From assembly GCF_008632455.1 (NCBI RefSeq), contig NZ_CP043929.1, positions 4,464,001 through 4,528,000 of the forward strand: a stretch of 64,000 nt of DNA. The letters are read 5' to 3'. The DNA comes from Methylomonas rhizoryzae (GTDB taxonomy: Bacteria > Pseudomonadota > Gammaproteobacteria > Methylococcales > Methylomonadaceae). The notes under the pieces are model-generated. The model did no database searches. It saw only the letters and a list, made by a program, of their open reading frames with translations, and was not told the origin of the DNA. The position numbers and the translations under genes are program-made. How positions within the stretch are numbered: position 1 is the first letter of the stretch; every line of letters starts with the position of its first letter. Shown in pieces: positions 8,958 to 17,297 of this stretch.

Positions 8958-9336
8958 GTAAGCGCCCTTTAAACCACGCCATTGATTTTCAGAACGAAGT
9001 TGTAACAGTTTATGCGGTTTTTTGCTCGACGAGTTGCCAAGGCGGCAATGCCTAGAAGTCTGCTACGGTTTTTGCCAGAGGCAGTTGACGGAACAGCTCC
9101 ACCAAATAGGTATAGGGTTCGATGCGGTTGGCTTTGCAGGTTTCAATCAGCGAGTAGAGATTGGCGCTGGCCCGGGCACCGGCCACCGTGTCGCAGAACA
9201 ACCGGTTGCGGCGACCGACCACAAACGGACGAATCGCGTTTTTGCAGAGGTTGTTGTCGATGGGCCAAGCGCCGTTCTCGACAAAGCGAATCAGCTTCGG
9301 CCATTGCGACGACAGATAATGCAAGGCTTTGCCTAG
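8958..9336 (-). pseudogene. IS66-family transposase remnant with right end
   Basis: On the minus strand, residues from GKALHYLSSQWPKL through PIDNNLCKNAIRPFVVGRRN, SANLYSLIETCKAN and VELFRQLPLAKTVADF match the C-terminal end of IS66-type DDE transposases (TnpC). An in-frame TAG then replaces the codon before ALPPW, where the family has a Glu/Asp-containing ALLPW ending, and the frame closes at a later stop. The homology stops abruptly on the upstream side at about 9336. On the downstream side GTAAGCGCCC at 8958 looks like an IS66 terminal inverted repeat (these start GTAA). The element is thus a 5'-deleted, inactive relic. Confidence 0.8.
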
Positions 9337-9551
9337 TCATGACTTTCTCCGACACGGACTTTTCACCATGCTGTTTACGCGCCGGCTGAGTTAAACAAAA
9401 GCGAAGCCGCAATTGATGCCAATTCGTTGGTTATCATTGTATTCAACCCGAAAGCCCCCCTTATTACGCTAAACGGATTCTATTCGATCATCTCCTGCCA
9501 CGAGCCTATACAATGCGAAGAATATTTTCAGAAAGCAAAGGGGAGTCTCGA

Positions 9552-10607
9552 ATGAGTTTAGGTGCATCCAAGACACTTATTACGGTTCAGGCTCTAAGAG
9601 CACTCGCTGCTAGCGCTGTTGTCGTATACCACGTTCTATTTATGCTGGTACACAACGGCGGATATTCGTTTGCTGTATCCGAGATTGGAGCAAGCGGCGT
9701 CGATTTGTTCTTCGTAATAAGCGGCTTCATCATGATCTACACAACCTATGGGTCGTTCCGCCAACCGAAGGCTACGGCAGCTTTTATCCGCCGTAGAGCG
9801 ATACGGATTATTCCTATCTACTGGTTTTACACTACCGTAATTGTCCTATTATTGGCGTTTGCTCCCACTCTGTTTTCCGAAATCAAATTCAACTGGCAAA
9901 ACGTCATATCGTCTTATCTATTCTTGCTATCTAAAAATTCCAAGGGAGATGTCGGTACCGTGATGCAAACAGGATGGACTTTGTGCTTCGAGGTCTATTT
10001 TTATCTGATGTTCGCGATACTTCTTAACCTGCCTAGAAAGTATTTTCTGATCATCTCGGGAACCCTATTCATGACGGGCATCATTTTCGGCGCATCAAGT
10101 TGGTCACCGCCGACATGGGCGGGGGTGGCAACCAATCCGATACTGTTTGAGTTTTATCTGGGGACGGTAATTGCCTTCCTATTTGTAAAAGGATTTTCCT
10201 TACCGCCTTACCTCGCCACAGCCGCAATCATCCTCAGCATAACGGCAATTTTCGTGACGAGTGATGTCAACATGGGAAAATGGACACGCGTTATATGCTG
10301 GGGTCTACCGGGAGGTATCCTGCTGTTAGGCGCCCTTTCACTGGAACACGCCGGAATTAAGGTCCCAAAGTTATTCACAGCCATTGGGGACAGCTCCTAC
10401 AGCCTTTACCTCGTCCATCCTTTTCTCGTGCCGGCCATGGGCAAGGTGTGGATGGCACTACACCTTCACGAGCGGTTAGCCCCTGCGGTTCTTTTTATCG
10501 TGGCGTTTATCTGCTCCATCACGGCGGGACACATGCTATACCTCGTGATCGAGAAGCCGATTACCCAATGGTTATCGCGAACGTGGAAGAGTCCTGCAGG
10601 AGCGTAG
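9552..10607 (+). CDS. Acyltransferase 3 family membrane protein
   Basis: An integral-membrane acyltransferase of the OafA/NodX family (Acyl_transf_3), which O-acylates surface or periplasmic carbohydrates. About ten hydrophobic segments span the protein. The family's N-terminal block is visible (QALRALAASAVVVYH, with the conserved R and H, then DLFFVISGF), as are SYSLYLVHPF near residue 290 and a terminal IEKPI. I place the start at ATG 9552 (MSLGASK), because AAGGGGAG lies about 7 bases before it; an upstream in-frame ATG at 9513 lacks such a site. The acceptor is unknown. No glycan genes are adjacent, although a glycosyltransferase pseudogene lies about 2.2 kb away. Confidence 0.88.
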   Translation: MSLGASKTLITVQALRALAASAVVVYHVLFMLVHNGGYSFAVSEIGASGVDLFFVISGFIMIYTTYGSFRQPKATAAFIRRRAIRIIPIYWFYTTVIVLLLAFAPTLFSEIKFNWQNVISSYLFLLSKNSKGDVGTVMQTGWTLCFEVYFYLMFAILLNLPRKYFLIISGTLFMTGIIFGASSWSPPTWAGVATNPILFEFYLGTVIAFLFVKGFSLPPYLATAAIILSITAIFVTSDVNMGKWTRVICWGLPGGILLLGALSLEHAGIKVPKLFTAIGDSSYSLYLVHPFLVPAMGKVWMALHLHERLAPAVLFIVAFICSITAGHMLYLVIEKPITQWLSRTWKSPAGA

Positions 10608-10723
10608 GCTTGGTCGAAAACATGAAACCCGGCATTGGCGACATTTGTGCCCGGTATCGCCTTCGCTCAATCCTGCCTACGGCCCCGGCACGCATGGCGT
10701 AATGCGCCGTTCGAAAGGGATGA

Positions 10724-10768
10724 CGGTTTACGGGAACAGGGCGCTCAAGCCTTGATTCCCGTAAACCG
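10724..10768. repeat. Perfect 13-bp inverted repeat between convergent genes
   Basis: CGGTTTACGGGAA (10724-10736) pairs perfectly with TTCCCGTAAACCG (10756-10768) across a 19-base loop. It sits between the acyltransferase and the convergent lipoprotein gene. It could act as a bidirectional transcription stop, but there is no T tract. Confidence 0.55.
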
Positions 10769-10782
10769 GTAGGCAAATAACA

Positions 10783-11478
10783 TTAATGCATAGCCGGGCA
10801 ATCCATATACTCGGGCTGGCCGGTCAGGACGATAGCCACCCTATGCTCCTGGTTGGGGGTATTGTCCGGCCCGTCGGCTTCACCGAGCGCTTTCAAGCTT
10901 AGCTGGCCGCTGTTTGCCCCTTGTTCCACCAACATTTTGGCGACGTTTTGCACCCTGCGCTGGGACAAGGCTACGTTATAATCGGGCTTGCCGACCGTAT
11001 CGGTAGAGGCGGTCACGGTCGCACGCGCATCAGGATGCGCCTGCAGCCAGCGGCCGACGCGGCCTATGGATTCGTAACGCACTTTATACGGCACATCGCT
11101 CGCCGTTTTGAAATACGCCACTACTTCGTGCGTCGCGTCCAAAAAACGGTGATTGTTGCCGTGTACTTCGGTAAGCCATAAACACATCTCTTTTTCCGAT
11201 TCCAAGCGGTGTTGAGCGGCCAGCTTGGCCGCATCCAGCGCCATCGCCTTCTCGTCGATGTTCCAATAATGATTTTTTTCTATATGCCGCAACACGTTGT
11301 TGGCCTCGGCCAGTTTTTCTTCCGAGAGCTCTTCGTGCAACATCGCTTGCCCGTAATGGCCGGTTCTGGCGGCGTCGATTTCCGCTTTCAAATCCGTACC
11401 GTCCATACGCGGCGCGGAGCAAGCGGACAGCGCCAGAGCCAAAACAGCCAGCGCTAGGGAGTTTTTATTGTTGTCCAT
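10783..11478 (-). CDS. OmpA-family outer-membrane lipoprotein
   Basis: A 231-residue predicted lipoprotein. The N-terminus has a short signal peptide ending in lipobox LSAC (about residues 17-20), so it should be lipidated and sorted to the outer membrane. The C-terminal half (about 130-225) is an OmpA-like peptidoglycan-binding domain: TASTDTVGKPDYNVALSQRRVQNV corresponds in position to the family's TD..G...YN..LS..RA..V block. The first half carries helical, charged sequence. A GAGGAT ribosome site precedes the ATG. It probably anchors the outer membrane to the cell wall. The TIGR04073 gene lies 36 bases upstream on the same strand. Confidence 0.85.
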   Translation of the reverse strand: MDNNKNSLALAVLALALSACSAPRMDGTDLKAEIDAARTGHYGQAMLHEELSEEKLAEANNVLRHIEKNHYWNIDEKAMALDAAKLAAQHRLESEKEMCLWLTEVHGNNHRFLDATHEVVAYFKTASDVPYKVRYESIGRVGRWLQAHPDARATVTASTDTVGKPDYNVALSQRRVQNVAKMLVEQGANSGQLSLKALGEADGPDNTPNQEHRVAIVLTGQPEYMDCPAMH

Positions 11479-11514
11479 GGTGGTATCCTCGCAATGGTTG
11501 ACGGTCGCAACGGC

Positions 11515-11916
11515 TTATTTGCCGTCGTCCAACGGGCCGTAAGTGGTCCAATAACCGGGGAAATTCAAACCGAAATATCGGCTATCCTCGCTAAACCGGT
11601 CCCAAACGTAAGCCGGCGAGGCGAAATCGTCACTGGGGATGGGTGAGGTCAAAAATTCGGCGCCGCCGACCAAAGTTCGCGTCACGCCATGCGCAGTACC
11701 GCGCAGCAATCCCCAGGTCATGCCGACAAACAAATTTTGATCGGTGGTGAAATTGATCATGTTCTTGGGGATTTCGAAAAAACCGGTCGACATATTGGCA
11801 ACACCTTGACTGAATTTACTGGCGAAACAGCTCCAGTAACTATCCGCGTGCGCCGGCGGCGCAATGCTCAATGCGCCGGCCGCACAACAAACTGCCACAA
11901 TAGTATGCTTATTCAT
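11515..11916 (-). CDS. Exosortase-associated TIGR04073 family protein
   Basis: A 133-residue secreted protein. A signal peptide is clear (MNKHTIVAVCCAAG... cleaved after PAHA-D at about 24). The mature part has the pattern of the TIGR04073 family: a short segment with GVANMSTGFFEIPKNM, then a glycine-containing hydrophobic stretch (GMTWGLLRGTAHGVTRTLVGG) and FLTSPIPSDDF. Family members occur in genomes that carry exosortase/PEP-CTERM sorting. No exosortase or PEP-CTERM gene is in this window. AGGAGTG precedes the ATG. Molecular function is unknown. Confidence 0.75.
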   Translation of the reverse strand: MNKHTIVAVCCAAGALSIAPPAHADSYWSCFASKFSQGVANMSTGFFEIPKNMINFTTDQNLFVGMTWGLLRGTAHGVTRTLVGGAEFLTSPIPSDDFASPAYVWDRFSEDSRYFGLNFPGYWTTYGPLDDGK

Positions 11917-12122
11917 AGGACACTCCTTTTATCTGAGGTTTACGCCGCTCAAACTCTGCGTGCAGAAATCAAGGCCGGCAATCGCCGACTATTGATGGAA
12001 TAAAGCATATCCGGTAACCCGAAAATTGGTAGGGACATCGCACCGTCTTATTTTACGAACGACCGAGAGCGACAAAACGGCAGCACGGTAAAGCGGTTGG
12101 TGCAGATATAGAACGAATGGGA

Positions 12123-12503
12123 CTATTCCAGCCCGAATCCCGCTTGCCGCCATGCCTTGGTGCCTCCGTCCAGATTATATAAACGCTTGTATCCCAAGTC
12201 GTGCAAGACTCTGGCTGCGGCATTGCCCATAGGGCCGCCTTCGCAATAGAGGTAAATCGGCGTGTCTTTATCGGCCGGCAGTTTGCCTTGATACTCTTCG
12301 ACCCGGTTGAACGGAATCACCAAGTCGGTACCGGCAATGTGTTTTTGTTCCGGAACGTGCACGTCGATCAACACTACGTCTTGTTGTTGCAGCACTTGTT
12401 TCAACTCGGCCGGACTCAACATCTGCACGTAATCCGGCTGCACGAAATTACAGCCGGTATTGACCGCGGCCAGCCAGCATAGGGATATTAGGTAGTTACG
12501 CAT
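12123..12503 (-). CDS. Secreted rhodanese-domain protein
   Basis: A single rhodanese domain protein of 126 residues. The active-site cysteine is seen in YLYCEGG (about residue 89), and the C-terminal LDGG..AWRQAG is the usual rhodanese ending. The N-terminus (MRNYLISLCWLAAVNTGCNF) is hydrophobic with a possible lipobox (NTGC), so it is probably exported and perhaps lipidated. I chose ATG 12503 because AAGGAG lies about 8 bases upstream; the in-frame TTG at 12521 overlaps that site. The active-site loop (CEGGPMG) is not the canonical sulfurtransferase CRxGxR, so substrate and activity are uncertain. Confidence 0.85.
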   Translation of the reverse strand: MRNYLISLCWLAAVNTGCNFVQPDYVQMLSPAELKQVLQQQDVVLIDVHVPEQKHIAGTDLVIPFNRVEEYQGKLPADKDTPIYLYCEGGPMGNAAARVLHDLGYKRLYNLDGGTKAWRQAGFGLE

Positions 12504-12789
12504 CGTCGATCTCCTTAGCAATACGATCTATTTAAAAGCAATGACCACACTATACGCTTTTTGTTGCACACGGCCATTCGAACGGCCAGGCATTCTCGAT
12601 TATGCTCAGCATGCGTAGAGGAGCCAGCGCTTTCGCAAACATCCTAGCCTCGCTCTGAAATTCACTCGACAATCTTCCAAAAGAGTAACGACATAACAAC
12701 GTCAACTTTCATTTGCCGGGGCGACTGCGAAACTTCATGATCGTTAGGCTGAAAAATTGACCATTGGCAACTACTCGCGCCTAATATAG

Positions 12790-13832
12790 TTGGAGCGCTG
12801 CCAGACAGTGGTATACCTGCAGAAGTTGTGTATAACGGGATGTCTATAAGTACGCAATTAAATCAGGGGCAACACAAGGTTATGCCGACTTGATGTGCTT
12901 ACGCGGCTTGGTGAAAAGTTGGTTGAGCTTGATACACTTATCGAATTCCGAGATCGCAGTGATTGACCATGCGCCAACGGCGCTTTTGGCGGCATATGTG
13001 GTCAATTTGCCGGCGGTAGCGGTCGGTACCGGTTTCGAATTACCGCCTGATTGCACGCCATCACCCTCCATCCGAGCGTGGGAGAGACTGTCGACATCGG
13101 TCGTTTACGCCGCTCCGAGGCGATATTGTTGCAACGTATGAACGCGATAATCACGCCATTCAAGCGACCTGAACTACATCGTCTCGGCGAACTATTCGGC
13201 CATGCGAAAACATTGCTCGCGACCTATCCCGAGTTGGACTATTACGGTGAACGAGACGGCGGGTGTTATATTGGCTCTCTATTTTCGAGCGGCGGCGGTC
13301 AATCTGTACGGCGGCAATCTTCCGATAAACCTCGTATCTTCGCGTATTTACGCCCAAGTATGCCGGGTTTCGACGTGTTACTACGCGTATTGTCGGCGTT
13401 TCCTGCGGAAACTATTGTTGTGGCACCCGGGGTTCGTTCCAATACATCCGGGCAAGAGAATACACCATCTTTCCGGCTTTATACCCGGCCTATTTCGTTA
13501 GAGCGTGATTGGTTGCAACAAGCCGATCTAGCCATCTCATACGGCGGCGCTGGGACAGTCAGTCAATGTTTATAGCTGGGGTGCCGCTACTTTTGGTTCC
13601 TCAAAATGTTGAGCAATATTTGATGGGTCGGCGTGTGGAGTCCTTAGATTGCGGGCTAGTTGCAAGAAAGCCTTTTAGCAAAAAACAAATTACAGCGATG
13701 CTGGAGAACATATTAACCGAGCCAAAATATCGGTTATCCGCTAAGGACTTTGCCAATCGATACGGGAACAAGCACAGTGGCCAAACGTTAGATGTTATCG
13801 CGCGAGTTATTGAGACTCTGATACGAGTATAG
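12790..13832 (+). pseudogene. UGT/MGT-like glycosyltransferase, multiply frameshifted
   Basis: Pieces of one glycosyltransferase related to UDP-glucuronosyl/MGT enzymes lie in order in different frames. Piece 1 (from about 12798) reads LPDSGIPAEVVYNG. Piece 2 (from about 12876) reads GYADLM then VIDHAPTALLAA and VAVGTGFELPPD. Piece 3 (from about 13095) reads LLQRMNAI and LLATYPELDYYGERDG, then AISYGGAGTVSQ. Piece 4 (from about 13570) reads IAGVPLLLVPQNVEQYLMGRRV. The nucleotide-sugar motif is split exactly at GGAGTVSQ/S-IAGVPLL by a 1-base loss. At least three frameshifts and a missing N-terminal third show the gene is dead. The downstream C-terminal helix (ANRYGNKHSGQTLDVI) is intact. No neighbouring pathway gene indicates its former substrate. 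Confidence 0.85.
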
Positions 13833-13925
13833 GCTAATTAAATCAGCATTGCCCCTATGATATAGAGCTATAACCAGTATCATCAGCGGAACCAATCCTA
13901 GCGCAATAATAAATTAAAGAATCCG

Positions 13926-15449
13926 ATGAAAACCAACCGAGAAAACTGCCTAGATAATGGATTTCCGTGGTTAAACCAGATGATCGCTATTGGTTCCCTA
14001 TTTCTAATTTTGAGTAATGCAAGTTATGCCATGGGAACAAGTGCAAAAAATGCACGCACTCAGGGCGACCATATCATTCACGCCAAACAAGTATGTAGCA
14101 AAGACGGATTGAGCGGCCAGGGGGTCAGCATTGCCGTCATCAGTGACAGTTTCAATTGTCTGGGCGGCGCCGACGCCGGCCAAGCCAATGGTGAACTGCC
14201 GCCGACGGTGACTGTTCTGAAAGAAGCCGATTGCCAAAACGAAAGGGCACTTGACGAAGGCCGCGCCATGCTGGAGGTTATACATGATCTTGCGCCCAAG
14301 GCTAATCTGTTATTTCACGCCATGGGCGACAATCCCAACGACTTCATACAAGCCCTAAAGACAGTGGCCGAGCATGGTGCGCGGATCATCGTCGACGACG
14401 CGGTCTATTTCAGCGAACCAATGTTTCAAGATGGCCCGGCGTCTCAAACCATTGACCGCTTGGCGACCCTACGCGGCATCGCCTTTTTTACGTCCGTGGG
14501 CAATGCAGGTCTCAACAGCTATCAATCCGCATTTGTCGACAGCGGAACTTATCCCTTGGGCGCAAAACAAGGCGTCGCCCACGACTTCAATCCCGATCCC
14601 AATAAAACCGATACCTGCCAAACCATCACCGTTGGCGCCGATGCGTTTACCGTGTTGAGTCTACAATGGGACCAGCCGGCCAAGTCGATTAGCGGCGGCA
14701 GCGGTTCGGCCAGCGACCTGGATGTGGCGGTTTACGACGATCCGTCTTGTAAGCAGCTCAGTCAAGCCTGGGTCATTGGCGGCACGACCGATAATCTGGG
14801 CGGCGACCCCGTCGAAGTGGTTGGATTCGATAACAAAGGCAACCATCGTCGAAAAACGGTTGGCTTGCGCATTTTGAAAGTAGCGGGTCCCGCGCCCGGC
14901 TTGCTGAAATACATCCTGAGCGGCAGCTCGCTACCGAGCGAACACCCCAGTATCGACGAATATCGCAACGATCCGAAAACCATCACTTCAGCATTTGGCC
15001 ATGCCAATGCCGAAAACGTATTCAGCGTCGGAGCGGTCGAAACCGGCCCAAACAACAAGCCACTGCGCTTGAGTTACTACTCCTCGCCTGGAGGACTGCC
15101 GATTTTGTTCGACGACCAAGGCAACCGCTTGCCCGAGCCCGTCGTCCGACATCACGTCGATGCGGTCGCGCCCACTAACGTCAACACCAGCTTCTTTTCC
15201 AAAACCCGGCCGGACCTGGAAAAAGACGGCAAACCCAACTTCACCGGCACCTCGGCCGCTGCTCCCCATGCAGCCGCGGTGGCAGCCTTGTTATTGCAAG
15301 CCGCAGCACGAAACGACCACGTTTTACCGCCAATTCAACTTTACGACCTATTACGGCGAAGTGCGATAGATTGGGGTGAACCAGGTTATGACCACTTGTC
15401 AGGCTATGGCTTACTTCAGGCCGACCGCGCTTTACAGTGGTTACCGTAA
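13926..15449 (+). CDS. Secreted S8-type (subtilisin-like) peptidase with Glu at the His site
   Basis: A 507-residue secreted protein. An N-terminal hydrophobic segment (about residues 19-37, ending ASYA-M) is a signal peptide. The fold is that of peptidase family S8. The Asp block VISDSFN gives Asp74, and the Ser block TGTSAAAPHAAAVAALL gives Ser443. Where subtilisins have HGT..A..I, this protein has DEGRAMLEVIHDLAPKA, so Glu111 stands at the catalytic-His position. From memory, a DEGRAM-type variant recurs in a bacterial S8 subgroup, which suggests a Ser-Glu-Asp triad like that of sedolisins, or loss of activity. The region around residues 230-330 looks like an inserted beta domain. No autotransporter or PEP-CTERM tail is seen. 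Confidence 0.85.
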   Translation: MKTNRENCLDNGFPWLNQMIAIGSLFLILSNASYAMGTSAKNARTQGDHIIHAKQVCSKDGLSGQGVSIAVISDSFNCLGGADAGQANGELPPTVTVLKEADCQNERALDEGRAMLEVIHDLAPKANLLFHAMGDNPNDFIQALKTVAEHGARIIVDDAVYFSEPMFQDGPASQTIDRLATLRGIAFFTSVGNAGLNSYQSAFVDSGTYPLGAKQGVAHDFNPDPNKTDTCQTITVGADAFTVLSLQWDQPAKSISGGSGSASDLDVAVYDDPSCKQLSQAWVIGGTTDNLGGDPVEVVGFDNKGNHRRKTVGLRILKVAGPAPGLLKYILSGSSLPSEHPSIDEYRNDPKTITSAFGHANAENVFSVGAVETGPNNKPLRLSYYSSPGGLPILFDDQGNRLPEPVVRHHVDAVAPTNVNTSFFSKTRPDLEKDGKPNFTGTSAAAPHAAAVAALLLQAAARNDHVLPPIQLYDLLRRSAIDWGEPGYDHLSGYGLLQADRALQWLP

Positions 15450-15888
15450 TTCTGGCAGTTAACTCGCTTCGATACTCCACATGCCCATATCGATCATATA
15501 CGGCCCATTTAGCCAATGCTGCATGGCACATGCTTCAACCAATGTGTGAAATCCCCTAAAAAACGAAGAGCCATGACAACACCAAATACACCGGAACACC
15601 GTCGTTCACGCATTTGCACCTGGATTCTTGGCAGTAGCCTAACGATATGTTGGGGCCAATCAACGTACGCAGAAGAATCTCTACCCAGCAAACCCGTTTT
15701 TGAGTTGATTAAAGGGCATGGAGTAGAAGTCTGCGAAGCGTATTTGCAACGGCTCAATGCCACCGAATTTCTCGGTAGAGTCGAGATGTGGCGCGATGGC
15801 CTAAGGTTAGGCCTAACTGTTGCTGCCTCTTTCGTTTGGCAGTGCCTCATTAGCCTAACCATCGCTCCGTTTCCACATCTCGCTCGTC

Positions 15889-15922
15889 AAACCGGACGTG
15901 CAGATTTCCCGCATCCGGCTTT
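15889..15922 (-). ncRNA. Group II intron domain V
   Basis: On the minus strand a 34-nt hairpin carries AGCCGGATGCGG, a GAAA-containing loop, and GCACGTCCGGTTT. The AGC catalytic triad, the tetraloop-like apex and the two-base bulge characteristic of domain V are visible. It begins 11 bases downstream of the maturase stop. Confidence 0.88.
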
Positions 15923-15932
15923 CTTTCGAACC

Positions 15933-17297
15933 TCAAGCCTTCGCGTTCAGCAGGTCGGCGCGCGTACGTGGCAGGCGGTAGAGCCCCAGAGTTTCATACA
16001 GGTACTCGTCAGGGTATTGGCGATACCCCGTTCCGCGCTGACCACGTCTGCGCATTAACCAGATTCGCAGCCGTCGCTCCGCGTAATCCTGGATGCATCG
16101 GTAGATTGGGCAGACCGGTCCCTGATTGAAATAACCCGCCCAACCTCGAATCATCGGATTGAGTTCGTCAATCCGGCTTTGCACCGGTTTGGCGTTCCAG
16201 CGCGATGACGTGGCGTCATGGATACCTTGTTTTAATCGCTTGATCGCTTTCTTCGACGGACGTGTTCCCCAGTAAGGGCGTCCATCCTTGCCGTAGAATC
16301 GGCCCAGGGTGTAACCAAGAAAATCAAACTGCTCCTCTGGCAGCATAGCCAGACGGGTTTTCTTCTCGTTGACCGTCAGCCCCAGTCGGTTCATCAGCCA
16401 CCGCATGGCCTCCATGGCTGCCTGACCCCGTCCTTTCGGACAGAGAATCACCAGATCATCGGCATAGTTCACCACTTCGGCCTGAAGCCGGTCGGCAAAT
16501 CCAAATTTCTGCCAGGCTAAAAGAAAGCGCCGGAAGTAAAGATTACTGAGCAAGGGCGAGATAATACCGCCTTGCGGGGTGCCTCGACCCGTGTCCTTCG
16601 CTTCCGTGGTTCGGCGCTCACCGTGTTCGCAATGCTCCACCACCGCTACGTTTAGCCATTGTTTGATCGTAGCCAGCACCGTGCCGTCCGCGATCCGGCG
16701 GCTAACGCAGCGCATCAGATCACCATGGGGAATCGTGTTCAAGTAGTTAGACAAATCGGCGTCCACGACTTCCCGTTTGCCCCTTTGGGAGATACCGAAA
16801 TGGATTATTCTGACCGCCATCTTGGCATCGACTCCAGGTCGGAATCCGTATTGTCGGGGAAGCAGGTCGGCTTCAAAAATCGGACCGATCACCAACAACA
16901 CCGCCATCTGGACCACGCGGTCACGGATAGCCGGAATGCCCAGAGGACGCTGTCCGCCTTGGGCCTTGGGTATCCACACGCGCAACAGGGGCTGCGGCCG
17001 GTATTCGCCGACCACTAACTCCTGCCGCACTCTTTCCAGCCAGCCGTCTAGCCCTTGGTTTTCGATCGGCTCGAAGCGGATGCCATCATAGCCAGGAGCG
17101 CCACGATTGGCGCGGCAGCGCCGGTAGGCAACTTGCAACACATCGATACGACAGACTTTATCCCATAGGCTGTAGAAACGGTAGTCTGGTTCTGCTTTGG
17201 CTTTCGCCTGCAATGAAGTCTGTAATATCTGAACCGTACTTGTCGAGGTTGGTAGACTCACGTCAATCCCCTTAGCTCTTATCACTTTCCTCATCAC
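15933..17297 (-). CDS. ltrA: Group II intron reverse transcriptase/maturase
   Basis: Intron-encoded protein of 454 residues that assists splicing and copies the intron into DNA. RT motifs are visible in order: GAPGYDGIRFE near residue 85, RPLGIPAIRDRVVQMA, YGFRPG, DADLSNYLNTIPH (motif A), GTPQGGIISPLLSNLYF, and the catalytic NYADDLVI (motif C). A maturase/X domain follows, with WNAKPVQSRIDELNPMIRGWAGYF. There is no HNH endonuclease domain after it. All motifs look intact, so the protein may be functional. It occupies most of the intron, with domain V starting 11 bases after its stop. Confidence 0.96.
   Translation of the reverse strand: MMRKVIRAKGIDVSLPTSTSTVQILQTSLQAKAKAEPDYRFYSLWDKVCRIDVLQVAYRRCRANRGAPGYDGIRFEPIENQGLDGWLERVRQELVVGEYRPQPLLRVWIPKAQGGQRPLGIPAIRDRVVQMAVLLVIGPIFEADLLPRQYGFRPGVDAKMAVRIIHFGISQRGKREVVDADLSNYLNTIPHGDLMRCVSRRIADGTVLATIKQWLNVAVVEHCEHGERRTTEAKDTGRGTPQGGIISPLLSNLYFRRFLLAWQKFGFADRLQAEVVNYADDLVILCPKGRGQAAMEAMRWLMNRLGLTVNEKKTRLAMLPEEQFDFLGYTLGRFYGKDGRPYWGTRPSKKAIKRLKQGIHDATSSRWNAKPVQSRIDELNPMIRGWAGYFNQGPVCPIYRCIQDYAERRLRIWLMRRRGQRGTGYRQYPDEYLYETLGLYRLPRTRADLLNAKA

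Noticed and set aside
9012..9389. Plus-strand open frames across the IS66 remnant
   Set aside because: The minus-strand reading matches IS66 transposase residue by residue; the plus-strand translations match nothing.
15775..16058. Continuation of the secreted-protein frame into the intron as a real C-terminus
   Set aside because: After residue 67 the frame reads antisense intron sequence; the true continuation lies at 17761.
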